A stretch of 64,000 nucleotides of DNA. It comes from Zonotrichia leucophrys gambelii. Lineage: Eukaryota; Chordata; Aves; Passeriformes; Passerellidae. The translations under genes and the position numbers were made by a program. The stretch lies in NCBI RefSeq assembly GCF_028769735.1, contig NC_088171.1:80714716-80778715 (forward strand), given 5' to 3'. Below the pieces are notes generated by a model. It made no database searches, was not told the DNA's origin, and saw only the letters and a program-made list of their open reading frames with translations. Shown one piece after another: positions 37,979 through 51,400 of the stretch. The stretch's first letter is position 1. Every line of letters begins with the position of its first letter.

Positions 37979-40656
37979 TGGCTCTGGTGAGTGTACATTT
38001 GCTGTGTTTATTCTTAGTCTAGCTGCTTCATTGCTATGATCTGCAATTACAGTTTTAGAAGTAGTTTTCTGCTCTGCACTGCTCCAAAGCATATTCGACC
38101 GTCTGTTCAAGCAGCAATCCAAATCCAGAAAGCACAGTTTGTAAATACCTTCTTGCAGCTTCCACACCTGCACTGAGCTTCAGAGTGCTGCTGGGAGCCA
38201 GACTCCCCAAAGCAGCCCATTTTGCCTGGAAGAAGGAGTGTTTAGGACAGTAAACAGCAGAAACTCTTGCTGGGAAAACTCTTTCAGGAGGCAGGTCATG
38301 GCACAGGGTGCCCACTCTTCACGCTCTTCTGATGCATCTTCTGGTGGGCAGAATCAGACAGACAGTGCTAGAGGAGTACTGAGTTTATTTAGGAGCAAAG
38401 GGAAAGGAGGCAGTCAAACTGTGTTGTTCATGTGGTTTGTGCCTCCGGTTATGTCCCTGGGAGCAGCCCCAATGTTACAAAGCCATTCCTGCCTCTTCAT
38501 CCAGGTTTAGGGAAGACTAGGGATATGCAGAGCAATGGAAAGTAGTTTTATGTATTGCCTTATTACAGAAAAATCAAAGGAGAGTGATCCTGCTTGAAGA
38601 CTGCACCATATTTCATAAGCTGTACTAAAAGGTTAAGTTTAAGAAATGAGTGTTGGTGTGAATCACTTGATGTAATGTTAGATGGAAAGAATATTACACA
38701 GCTATCTTGTAGTGGTGACACATTTCACTGAAACAAGAGCTGCAGCATCCCTCTAGACAGCTCTGCTTCTACCAGTGTTGAAAACTTCAGAGCTCAGCCT
38801 GGTGTTTATAATCTTCTTTCAAGTAAACAAAATGGAAAAGAATTTTTCCGTTCTGAAGAGGACTGTTTGTATGCAAGTGTAATACTAACATTAAAATAAC
38901 AGCAGTTTATAAAAATGTGGCATGGGTTAATACATAAAATATGCTTTCCACTCCTTGTTGAGCAAAGAGTTCTAAATTTATCAGGCTCTTAATTGGTTCC
39001 TTCTGCTCCTTCATATGTCTTGCCTCACTCATCTCTCTTTGCTGGGGACCATCCTTTATCCTTTCTCCTTCTGTAAGCTTTTCACTGTATATGATGTGTT
39101 GAACCCTGGTTTCCTGTTGGGGCTTAGGCAGGACTTCTATTTGGTGGTGAGTGTTGACATGTTAAAGCATGTCAGTGTGCAGTCAGGGGCACAGAACAGC
39201 TTAAGCAACTTTCTGTGGGTTAACTGATGTACATTATTGTTAGCATGGATTAATGTTTCCTTTTGATTGCACGAAAATTTTAGATCATCTGTATATCACT
39301 AGTTCATTGCCATCTTTAAAAAGATTATCTTGTTAAGTGTTAGAAGTCTCCAGTAAATCACACTTCACTTGTGCTTGAAGAGGTGCATTGCTGTTGACTT
39401 ACAGCCAAAGTAAATCTAGAATTAAAAGTTCCCTGTGCCTTTAAACCCCCACCTGAGACACAGGGCTGACCTAATAAAGTAGTCTAGGTGTGATGTGCCC
39501 ATTGTACATTTTTGGACAGGCAAGGAAGAAAAATATTTGAATTTTTTTTTGGCTTTAAGATAAGCTCTTGGACCATCTGTATGATTGATCATAACAGAAA
39601 GGACACTCAGTTGTTTCCCGTAACTATTCTGTATTTTTACAGAACCCCGAGAGTATCTCTTTTATAGAGAGAACCAAATTGCTTCATTAATTTTAACCAA
39701 AGTAGTTTTCCATAGATTTTTTTCTAAGTTTTTTTTTCTTTGTTTTTATTGGCTAGAAAATTCCTTTATCTCCTGCCAGGGCCTTTACACATGAGAACAC
39801 TGTTAATGCTCTTTTGTTCTGGGACAGACACTGCAGTCTTAGGAGTTTTTTCTTCTCCTTTTACTCTTTTTTGTTTTGAGACTCTTTCTTTCAGATAAGA
39901 AAACAAAGTGGAAGATTTTGAGTAATATCCAGCAATATATCAGATATTAATTAGAACATGGAATTTGGTGTCTTTCAAGATACAAACTTACTTGCTCCCA
40001 CATTGCAACCTGGAGGTTAGGTATGCTGGTGTTGCTTTAGAGTTGATACGAATGTACAACTAAATGTTCACTTTGATTTTTTTGTCACTTATTCTACATA
40101 TTTCTTTAGCAATAGTTGTGTTTCTAATTGTTACAACTGGAACCTTTACAATTGCACTCAATTCCAGTTTGGAAAAGGTATCCACAATGGACAATGTACA
40201 GCAAGAAAGCAGAAGGAATAAGGTGAATGACTTTGAAATATGTTATTATTGCCATGATTTTTGCTCCTGTATTTTTCAGATTTAGATCACATGAAAGTAA
40301 CTTGCTCATAGGAGAGGAATAATTGACAAGAGCCAAATACAGAAGCCTAAACTTGGGTCCTGTTCTTTCGCTGATTACCACCTTTCCCTTTGCTTCCCAT
40401 TCTTGATAAGGGACATTGTTTGGCTGATTCTCCTAATGATCTTTCAGAGGGGTGTTAAATCAAATAACATTGCAGACTAACAAGCTTTTTGGGCAGAGAG
40501 CACCAGTGTGCAGTACTGCTGGAAATGAGTTCAACTTGTATAAAGCTGCAAGTATTTTAATGAAATGACTGGGAAACTGTATGGCAGTGGCTGTTTCTGG
40601 GATTTTGGGTGAATGTAACATCAGACATGCTTCTGGGGACTACTGAGGCCTGTGCT

Positions 40657-40669
40657 GTTGCTCGGTAAC
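40657..40669. promoter_or_regulatory. RFX X-box-like motif
   Basis: GTTGCTCGGTAAC is an imperfect inverted repeat, GTTGCT-C-GGTAAC, that fits the RFX X-box pattern with a 1-base spacer. Confidence 0.4.
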
Positions 40670-42380
40670 CACAAATGTGGTTTCTGGCCTCTGGTCCTGA
40701 ACTTTAGCAGTGTACCTAAGAGGGCCAGGATTCAAATTTAAGCATGCAAGTCACTAGAAGAAATTTCTTAAGCATCAGAGCAGAATTTGAAGTGTCTCTG
40801 CTTATACACCGGTTGGGCAGGAGGACAAGAAGGAGGTGAAGTTGACAAAAGGTAACAGAGAAGAGTCTCTGTCCCTAGCAGAAGGATGGTTAAGCCAAGG
40901 AGCTGGAATTTGCCAGTTTTTCTTGGCTACTGAAATCCAGTGGAATGTATGAGCAGTGTTTTGGGAACCTGACTTTATGGAATTTAGGTTAGAGCAATGG
41001 AAATACATTAACCAGTGTTGGCTCTACAGTTCCTATGCTCGTCTTGCTTATATTGATCTGTGTTCTGTTTAGTATGAGATTGCAGGAAGATAATGGAACC
41101 TCATAAACGATTATGCATCCAAACCTTTGGGTCTTAAGGGTGTGCTAGTGAGGCTAAGTCTCATCCTTGCCTATTACAGCCCATTTTTTGCCTTCAGGAC
41201 ACCACCTCAGTGGTGTCTTCATGTACCTATTGTTCTCTTCAGTTGCCATGAGTGTGATTCTGTGCTATAGGTCTTTGGCCTGAAACTTGCTCCTTGAGGG
41301 CAGAGGAGAGTGCTGTTGTATGGGATAGGGAGTATAAGCAAATGCAAGGTCCCCTTCTATCAAATTTCTGACTTTCAATCTTTTATGGCATGGTTTTATT
41401 TCTGCTATACAGTCCAAAATGGGATGACTGTGTTTGTATTGCTTGTGCACTGGGCAAAGAAGGTACATGTGAAAGCTGCAGCTTCCTCAGTCTCAAACCC
41501 TGTTGCAAGGCGTTACCCAGTAGCCTGGAATTGTTTGTTGCAAAAGTATTGATAAAAAAATGACAGAAATCTTATGTTCATCATGGTTTTTGGGTATGTA
41601 AGGGATGTGAGAACAAGCCCTTCATTTTTACTGTGGTGGAAAATATCATCCTTTCCAGTTGCTGTGGCACAGAAACTTTTAGTAATAGATGGAGTAGCTC
41701 AGATTTAGGAAGCTGGAATGCAGCTCATCAGTAATATAAGTATTAATTTGTTGGCATATCTAATGGCTTTTTGGTTGTTGTGTGCACGCACTCTCTTTAA
41801 AGCAGTGCAGGTGCCTCTGTCAAGAATGATTAATTATGGCAGAAAGAAGATGGCAAAATGGGCAGTTGTGGAAAGCCCCTTTCTTTAGGGCCAAAGCCTG
41901 TGTGGGGAGGTTGCTCATATCTGCCTGTGCCACATGCAGAGTGCTCATGGGTGAAGCACGTTACTTGTCAGTGGTAACACAGTACTTGTCAGTCACCTGC
42001 CAGAAGCTACACTGGGCCAAATTTGCTCTATGAGCAATCATGGGAGATAAATGAGGCAATTCTTCAGTAATCATATTGAAGTCAAATTTGAGGTCAAATT
42101 TGAAGATGACATAGATGTGGACCTAGAACACAATACCTTTTGGTTTTATAGAAGTGATATTGGAGAGGACAGAGAGATATTGTCTAATGATAATGAATTC
42201 ATGGAACTGTACATTATCATAAGCGGTTGGAAGCAAAAGTCACAATTTAATATGCTGATATGAGGAGGACCAAGTGATGACTAATCTTACAATTACAAGG
42301 CATGGCATATAAAACTGCCAGTTGGATCACATAGATTTTTAATAAGTACATCAAGTTGCAACTTACAGTGTGTTAGTGAA

Positions 42381-42462
42381 GTGTCCCTGCCCATGACAGG
42401 GTTTTGAAATTAATCTTTAAGGTCCCTTCCAGCCCAAACCATTCTGTGATGCTATAATAGTA
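42381..42462 (+). mobile_element. Short CR1 3'-end relic, sense
   Basis: The plus strand reads gtccctgcccatgacaggg and then ctttaaggtcccttccagcc, caaaccattctgtgatgc, the classical CR1 3' UTR wording with a decayed tail. Only the last ~80 bp are left. The start is approximate. Confidence 0.8.
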
Positions 42463-43779
42463 AAGCGCTGTGTTAGTTTGAATACAAGTGGTTTGCAATC
42501 TCATGCAATCCTCCCTTTACTGAGGGAATTTTTGCATATGCTTCTCTATATTTACTTCCTCCACAGGGTGTGTCTATGTCTTGTGGCCTTATGGCCCCTT
42601 ACCCTCTCAGTCCAATCCAGGTGCAAAGCATCCCTTTTATCAGCCAGCCAGCTGTGCTGCTCTCGGGCAGTAAAAGCTTTTGATCATCCAGCTAAAGCTG
42701 GCCCTGGGTTTAAGGAGTGTTGCCTGGGAGGAAAGTAAGGGTGGAGAAGGAACTGTGATCCTCTGATACCAGGGCAGATTTCCTGTCATTGGAGAGCAAA
42801 ATAGCACCTCTCCATGGGGCCTTTCCCTCACCCCACTACTGTCCTGAACATCCTAGTTCAGTGGGAATGCAGTAATGTTTACATTTGATCACCAAAAGGT
42901 GTCATGAGCTCTTTAAAGTTCTGGGAGCATGGTCCGTAAAGGAGGGTGAGATGGACTCTTTCAGATATTTGTGGGGGAAGAGAAGGTGGAGAGGGACAAG
43001 ATGACAGCCCTCTGTGTATTTGGGGCTAATATACCATGGAGAAAGGGAGGACTGAGTGAAAGAAAAATTACAGACCTGCTAATCACAGTGCTCTTTGGAC
43101 ATTACAACATGAACTAATAGAAAGGATAATATAAGAATGAAGGTAGTAAATGGTCAAAGGGGTAATTTGCAACAGGAGTTCTCCAAAACCAGATTGTGCT
43201 GGAATGACCTGCTTACTGACTTTTTCTTAGATGATATTTGATGTCTTTCTATTTCCTGTCAGGGCTCTGAGCATGGATTTTCTGTAGTGCCACTTGGGAA
43301 ATGTTTACTTAAGCTAGAGAAGATGGATATTCTTTCAAGAGTGTAGTTGGGCAGGGACCTGGGAAAAGGAACATTTTCAGTTTGTCATTTTGAAGATTGA
43401 AGTAATGGAAAGGAAGAGTACTCCTAATAAAGTTCCACAAGGAGAACTCTTTTTGGCTACTTGAAAAGTACTTTTTCATTTTATTATCTTGGCACAAAAC
43501 CATGAAATAAGCCAAGGAAACTTCTTGATAGTGGAATATTAGGAGGCATTTTCTGAAGAGAGGAAGATAAATCCTGTGTAGAAAGATGGAAGATGGAAAG
43601 ATGGAAGGGGAAGAAAAGGATTGGAGCCGAGGTAATAATACACTTAATAGCTGGTTGCATGTTCAGCATCTTTGGCTGAAAAGAAGAGCAGGAGAATACC
43701 TATGTGACCTGGTTGAGTACAGCATATCTCAGCCACCTGTATTAGGAACATAATAGAATATTTCGTGGCCTCACAGAAC

Positions 43780-44210
43780 AAGCAAAACTGGGAGCTTTAC
43801 ACGGAGTTAAGACTTCATCTGAAGAACTGTACACAGCTGTGACCCTCTGTAGGCAAGAGACACTTTCTAGCCTTCATTTCTTCTGAGCTGTCCTGCTTGG
43901 ATTATCAAGAAATAAAGAAGCTTGGTGTACACAGACCTGACTTAGTGTTTCTTCCATTTCTTAACAGAGGAGAGGCTGCTAGATTACATAGCTTCTCACA
44001 GTAAATAGAGGTTATTTGTTAAGAGTGCTGAGTCCTGGTAAGAATAATTAATTTGATGAAGGATTTACTTTCTTTGAAAAAATACAGGATTAGTTGAGTC
44101 CCTGGCAGCTTTTAGTATAGTTCATCTCTGATGAACTGTGGTGAGGGGTGTTTGAAACTAGGTGATTTACAAGGTTCCTTCCTACTCAAGTTTTTATTTC
44201 TATAATTCAT
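43780..44210 (+). mobile_element. Old CR1 3' relic, sense, degraded
   Basis: The segment agacttcatctgaagaactg followed by tacacagctgtgaccctc (43810-43855) resembles the CR1 line encoding RPHLEYCVQ. The end (about 44148-44210) reads gaaactaggtgatttacaag, gttccttcctactcaag and tttctataattc, a mutated CR1 3' end. The middle is heavily changed, so these could be two small relics rather than one. Confidence 0.55.
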
Positions 44211-47200
44211 CTGACCAAGGAGGGAATGAGAGCTAAAGGTGTCTTCTGAGTGACTTTTTACCATCACCCTTTGTTTTTAGGGCTTTGGCTAACCGGCCAG
44301 GATGTGTTTGACTGGAGCATCTTTTCAGCTAGTGCTCCTCCATTTTCCCTCAAAAGATTTGAACCTGATAGCCCTAGTGAATACAGTGACCTCCCAGCCA
44401 TGATTGCACTTTGTCTGGTCTCTGAGCAAACTTCAAAGTTTTCAAGGTTTATTAGTTGAAATTTTGTGTTTCTTTCTCTCCAGAGTTGTAGTTCCTGTGT
44501 AGCTCATGTCATCCTTGTCTGTGTTGCATCTTGAGATGCCTTTGGCAAGAATCAGCTAATGTTTGAGCATAACTGAGCATCTTCTCCAAAGTGATCTAGT
44601 TTGTGTCCTACCATGCTTAAGATCCTATCTTGTGAATCCAGAAATTCAAGAATTAATTATCTTAGCTGAAAAACTCTTTTTCTCTGAAGTTTATCAAGGT
44701 TGTGATTGCATGTCACTGCTATTTTCAGTCAGCAGTAGATTTTGGACCACTTTTGTAAAATCAGGCATACTTGTTGCAGGCACAACATGTCTTCAGCCTG
44801 CCATATGGCTATGGAAGTGTTGGCTTCACCGGCAAAGCTGCCATTGACATGCAAATAGTGTCAATTTGCATTTATGAATAACCAGTAACTAATGGTGTGA
44901 CACTTCAGAATGCCTCAAGTGTTTGTCACCTTTGGACTACATGAATCGCATTCTTCTAATGGGAATTACTGTTAAGCCATTCTTGAGGCTAAAAACTTCC
45001 AGTAGTTTATTGCAAACTGCTCTGAGCACATTTCTCATGTTCCTTATCTTAGATCTACTTTCCTTTTGCCAGTGACCTTCTTTCACCATTTGTCTCCTGC
45101 AGCATTTGTCATGGCCATCTCCTTTTAGCCTCCACTCTCTGCTGGAGTGACAGCACTCTTTCAGCCTAAGGTTCTTTTCTGGCCATGCTTTTCAGCAATA
45201 ATCTGAATTTGTGAGGTTAATTGCAAAGTCTGTTTTTCTGTGTTTGTTTCTTTTCTTCTCTGCTCTCTTTTTTTTTTTTCTTACAATAAGTTCCTGATAA
45301 AAAGAATCTGTAGCCATCCATTTCCTCCTTTGCTTGTTGCTTATTGTGAAAGGTTTTACTTAAGGTAAACTTTGGAAGTTGGATGCTAAATGCATGCTAT
45401 TGAGTGATTACTATATTAGTAAGAATAATTAGTTAAAAGAGAATTTTATTTTATGGGATGCAACGATTATTTCAGCATAAATTTTAAGTCCTTGAGCTAC
45501 TCATGTCTTGGTGTTAACAGTATTCCTTTTCTTTGTCTCTACATTCAGCATTTCTTTTATTTAGAGCATCCCTGTTAGAATTGCTTTAGATTATAATGAC
45601 TTTAGTAATAGGAGATTATTTTAAGTTTTCTAGCAGAGGTCTCAATAGGTACATAATGGAAACAACCTAAAACCAGCTTGAATAATGGTACAATAATCTT
45701 TTGAGCATAATTCTAAAAGTGATTAATTGTTGGTCTAAACTTCTTTACAGGCATAACTAAATTCTTTAGTTCAATTGCATTCAAATTGATTTTTGTATAC
45801 ATTTAATAAAACATCCATGTTTTAACTCCCATATTTTAAATGCAGTGAGTCTCAAATGGATAGTGAAAACTTGATGAGTAACAGAGTATCACAGAATACC
45901 CAGAGATATCTTCCCTTTCTTGAATTTGGCATTGAGAAAAAGACAAAGATAATGAACTCCATTTTTTTTCTCCTGGAATGTCACATACTTATACCTCATG
46001 TCTTGGTGAAGTCTGGAAACCAGGGAGTGCAAGTTAAGTGTTCACTGAGGAGGAGAAAGCCTCTGGGAGGAGAAAGTGTTTAAGATTCTATCAAAGATGA
46101 CCTTACATGAAAGAACAAATACTACTAATGCTTTTCTCTATTCTCTTAATGAAAGGCAAGTTTGAATACAAAGAGTTACAGATAAAATTTCCAAATTTGG
46201 TGTTGTTCAGACCTCTAATAATATGCAATCTTGTTATAAAAGGAATTACAGAAGATAAGTGCCCAACACTTTTCTGTGAGCAAACCCCAGATGCAGTGTC
46301 TGAGATTTCAGCTGTGTCTGTCAGAAACTGGAACACAGATTCTCAAAACAAAAATATTCACAATAAGTTAATACTTTTTAAAAGGTGCATGTGTGATTGA
46401 GATTCATTAGAACTATGTTTGCCTTTTCCCTGTTCACAGGAAAACCTCATCCTTGAACAGTGAACTTCTAGGAAGGACATTACCATTAGACAAAGAATTC
46501 GGGTTACCCAGCAAAAGCCAGTTGAGGGATACTGTAGTTGGGCAGACTTGACACTTCATTACCCAATCGAGTTTTGTTTTTTTCTGTTGTTACCTTTTCC
46601 AAAGTGTTGCACAGTGACACTTCTTTTTTTTGGGACCCACTGTTCCACAAAACACCTTCATTAACAAATTCTCTGAAAATCTTGAGAATCTCACTTCTAG
46701 CTGGATTTAAGCTCTAGATATTCTTTCTGTTCCCTGTGCAGGGAGGAGTTGATGTGGAAAGGTTTTCCCCTTCCCCCTGCACCAGAGCTGCTGTGAGAAC
46801 TTGCTCCGTTTAAGGTTGACTGAGCTGATGCTTGGTTTGGGGGACGGCTTCAGAATTGCTGGGGTTTTTAGCTGCTGTGCTTTTCCACAGTGTTAAACAC
46901 GATCAGAAAGTTAAATTTTCACCAGCAGGCATTAGTGCAGTAGTGCCTGATTTGTTTTGCTGGAGGCAGCAGTGCTTCTTAGCAAATCACTCATGCTGCT
47001 GGAAGTTGTCTCTAGCCCTCCAAAGACCTTTAGGGTTTTGGATGTTTAGCCCATACTGCTGCTTAACCAGCAGAAATTGGGTCTCCAAGTTTGCTTAGGT
47101 ACAGCCTTGTGGAAGAGGGAAGACACAGCCTGGGGAATTAAGGATGAACTGTTACTTCCCTTTAGTTTGCAATCCTTGTCAGTGAAGCATTCACTGTGGG

Positions 47201-47515
47201 GCTTCACGGACTATTCCATAGAGGGTTTATTTCTGGATATTTGCTTTTGGGGCCTGTCTCATCAATACGCCACTATTTCATTCCTTTCCTGGGAAATCCT
47301 GAGTTGAATGCATTGCCACAACCCCTGCATCAGCACAGAGCCCATGGTGCAACACAAACTATTAAGAATTGGAAATATTAAATTTTTATCTTTTCTAAGA
47401 TCAAGATAAGCAAAACTTCAAAGTTCTCTGCCGCTGCAAAGGCCTAATATTGTTTTCAACAGTGGTGTAGCTGTGGTGAGCTATCCAAACAGCGTCTGCA
47501 GAGCTGCTTGGCCGT

Positions 47516-47528
47516 GTTGCTTGGTAAC
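47516..47528. promoter_or_regulatory. RFX X-box-like motif
   Basis: GTTGCTTGGTAAC has the same half-sites as the motif at 40657, with T as spacer. A weaker GTTGCTGAGGCAC follows at 47537-47549. Confidence 0.4.
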
Positions 47529-48346
47529 ATCATCCTGTTGCTGAGGCACTCGGCCCTCACTCAAAGTGGGTAGCGAGCAGGAAAGTTAGGAACAGGGATT
47601 TGTATAACCAGATAGCAGCATCTGTTCCCATTTGTGCATGGCACTTCTCTTCCCTTTTCTTGTGAAATTGGCAGGGCTGAGGGGCATGGAAGAGGCAGAG
47701 CTTAAAAGAGGGGAGAGAAAAAACACCAAACACAAAGTAACACCCAGGATGATCATCTGCTAAATGGTTTTAAAAAAAATAAATTGTCTTTTACTTCCTT
47801 CCCAGCTGAAGGCAAATTGTTGATGTGTGGTAGTGGTTTCTTTGGGGCAGTGTCTGTTTTTAGTTTTTTCTTCCCTGACAGTACCCTAGATGAGAAATGA
47901 AATAGGAATTATCTCTGTGAACTTGTCTGTCACATTTAATCTGCTATTTCTTCCTGACAGTATTTGCCACTTATATCTTTGCTCCCAGTCAAACTTTTCT
48001 TTTCCACCAGCAATTTATTTTTGATAAAATGTTGTAAGCAGGTGAGTGCTTCTCAACAGAACAAGGGCAGTAGCAAAGAAAATGCTCAGGTTGAGGTACG
48101 AATTTCTAGTGTGGTCCTTCTGTTTTCCCTAGATTCCTAAAATTATAATAACTGATATAATACTTTACAGTGAAGTTAGATTGCATGGCTAAAATAATGG
48201 ACTATTTAAAAATATTTCTGCCTTTATTTTTCTTTTAAACATGCTGAGAAATGTAATGGATGCCAATATTTGGTTAAAACCTATTAACTTAATATTTGGT
48301 TAGTTTAAATAGGATAAAAATTATGTGGATACTTCTTATAAGACAC

Positions 48347-48415
48347 AATAAACTTTATTGAATTGTTTTTAAAGTTTATTTGGGGCCTGTTTATTACACT
48401 TATAAAAGTGTAATA
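48347..48415. repeat. Two adjacent 10-bp-arm hairpins
   Basis: The first has arms 48347-48356 (aataaacttt) and 48371-48380 with a 14-base loop. The second has arms 48392-48401 (tattacactt) and 48406-48415 with a 4-base loop. All arms pair perfectly. Confidence 0.9.
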
Positions 48416-51400
48416 CTTTTCTTCCTCCCTCCTTTCTCTGTTTTTAGCACTAATGTGAAAACTGCTGGCCTTAGTTCAGATGTTGGTTTTGCAGTGTCCC
48501 TTAAGCAGCCAAAGCCAATCTGTTTCGAGGGACTTTTCTAAGATGCTTAATCTGGTTAATGGACAAATTATGTCTGGGAAATTCCACAGTGTGAGCTGAA
48601 TGTGGCAGTATCCTGACGGTGACACTGCTAATAGGTTTGACAGTGCAGTGAGAGTTTGCAGAAACACTCCAGACCATGCATCGTATTCTACTTCAATCCT
48701 TTAAGGAGAAAACCTGGGGAAAAGCAATCTAAGATACTGACAGGTGAGGCAAGGCTGCTCTTTTAGCTCTGGGGACTTGAATACTGGGGCAGAGTTTTTG
48801 TTTGGTGGTGAGCTCCTGTAGTGTGGGCTGAGGATGCCAGAGTAGCATATCCGTAGGGCTTTTTTCAGGCATCCAGAGTTTGATATCAGTTGAAAGATGT
48901 CATGAGTAATTAGTCAATTCACTGAGGGCATTATTTCTTTCTGTATCTGTACAAATAGTCCTGAGTCAGAGAGAGAATGATGTAGTGAGAATGGAAAAGG
49001 TGTAAAAACAGAAATGAGTTCCAATTCTGAGCTTTCATTAGTTAATCTTTCATTCTGGTATTTCGGGAAAGAAAAAATTGAAACGTTTGTGTTTGTGTGT
49101 ATGTAAAATCTAAACAGGTGAGAATCCTGTGTTTAAAAAACCCCTAAACCCAGTTAAAAAGAATTCACTGGAGACTGTGTCCTGATTCTAGTGACTGCAG
49201 GTCTTTGGTGTGCTAGGGGCCCAAGCTGATGTACCAAGGTGTGCATTAGCTGGAGCTGCCATATGGCCTGTCATGTCTTACTGGTTAATTTAACCATCTG
49301 TCATGTCTTAACAATTTGTATTCACTTTCAGTAGTCAGGTTAGAAGGGTTTTCTTCTCTTTGGTACAGTAATTTTCATCATACAGTGCTGTTACATTTCC
49401 CTTATCTGAGTTCTATTAGTTTTATTTATAATCATATTACTTGGAGATCATACTTCCCTTTTCCGATGTTATGACTTGAAGATGCATACATTCAGGCAGG
49501 CATTTTGGAGATGTTTCTGCTTAAATTTCTGGCACAAAACAAAGTCAGTATCAAAACTTGAGCTGTGAATGTTTGATTCCACTTCTCCTCCTGTTCACTT
49601 CTAATTCTGCACTTGTGTTCACATCAATTTCTTTGCTATGTAAATTAAAATAAGTTAGTGTCTGTAAAACAGGTTTCATAACATATGAGTTCAAAGTAAA
49701 AATCCCACTGTACATATGCTCTTTCTCACATGTTGTGTTTTCAGAATTGCAGTGAAGCTCTGACCTGATCTACTGTATATATATATTTATTTAATAAGTA
49801 GCATTATTATTATGCTACTATTTATTTAATAGTAGCATTTCAGGACAAGCATCTAAGAGAAAATTACATCAAAAAGGGTTTTCAGCCATGATGTGCTATT
49901 TAAATCAAAAAGTTTTTTCAGTCTTCTGAAAAATCAAAGCCACAAAATTCCTATGATTCTCTTTCAGATTTTGTGCCTGCAGGCTCTTATCTCAATGATG
50001 GACTTATTGCAATTTTATCATACTCTGAGGTTGATTGTTGTTTGTTGTTTTTTTTTTTTAGCTTGTAATGTAAGCAACGTTGTCATTATATTTAAATTTA
50101 AGAATTGATGCAGCCAGCTGTAGATCTTTAATCTTCCCTGTCAGAAAGATGCATCTTCTAAGTGCAGAGTGTTGTAGTGTGTTCAGTCTGATTTTGGTAC
50201 TTAGAGCCAGAGTTCTGCTGTGTGTTGGAAGGTCTGGAGTTGCAACCAAGTTTAATTAATTAAATTAAGCTGTTAACATGTAACTGATAAGGGATAATAC
50301 AATGGCTGTTGATCTTCAGCTCATGTGTCACTAATGATGTTCCTCCATCCTATACATAAGGAGATTGTTTAACAGGACTCTTGATCAATGTATTTAATGA
50401 TCAGGAATTTCTGAATGAGGGCTGAATGGTATACCTGGTTAGATCTGAATGGGTTTTTTAGCACTGAGATTATCACTTTCATATTTTGTGTTTCCTAGGA
50501 GCTCTTAAATCCTGGACAGGGGGACAGTACTGTATGCTCTTGCTATTAGAGATGTTTAGAGAGTATTATGACTTTGTAGGGTTTCTTCTTAAAGGTGTAG
50601 CAAGGTAGGATGATAGGTTATAAAGCCTTTCCAAAGAGGCACAAATAAAAACTGTCCAAGATTTATTAGAGCATATGCAATGCCCGTGATCCGTTAATTT
50701 CAGGAATTTTAATGTCTTTAATTTCTTGCAATGACAAATGCAATATATCGGTTTACTTTATTGACCTGAACTGTCAGATCAGCAGTGTCATTCAAATCTA
50801 TCTGTTGTATTTATTTTCTTGACAGCCTGCACCAGCAATGAAGAGCAATTAGGGATTATTTGGTGTATATCTCTCATGTTACACTTGTCTGATTACAGTA
50901 TTTATCTTCCCGTGGGAAGTGAGACTTTGTCAAAAAAGAGCATTTCCTAGGAAACAACTATTTCCCTATGCTGTGGAGGAACGTATCAAACTAATGTGGA
51001 AAAATTTAGCTAGTAGGGTGGGTATTTTTCAAGTGTGAAGAGTGGAGATCAACTTTTTGATCCAATTTGGTAGGACTGCACTTTTCATATTGCTCCTCTT
51101 GAATGCGGGAAGAGAGGAAATACCGCATGTAGGAATATGTATTTTCATCTGGACAGTTCTAGGTTATCCGTGTTGCCCTAATCCAGTTCACCTGGCTGGG
51201 GGTTCATGTGATACCCCAGTGGAACCTTGCCACAGATGACTTGTAAAGGCTCCACGGTGATGCAAAAGATAGGATGTTCCACTTGCTTTCAGGTTTCAGT
51301 CTTGGAAGCTTCGGAAGACAGAGAAGACTCTTCTTACCATATACTTTGGTTCAAATAGTTAATCAGTTTCTGTTCTAAAAAAATTTTTTTTTCTTAATTT

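Noticed and set aside
45870..45910. tatcacagaatacccagag resembling a CR1 or ERV tail
   Set aside because: Too short, and the flanks do not continue as any repeat that I recognise.
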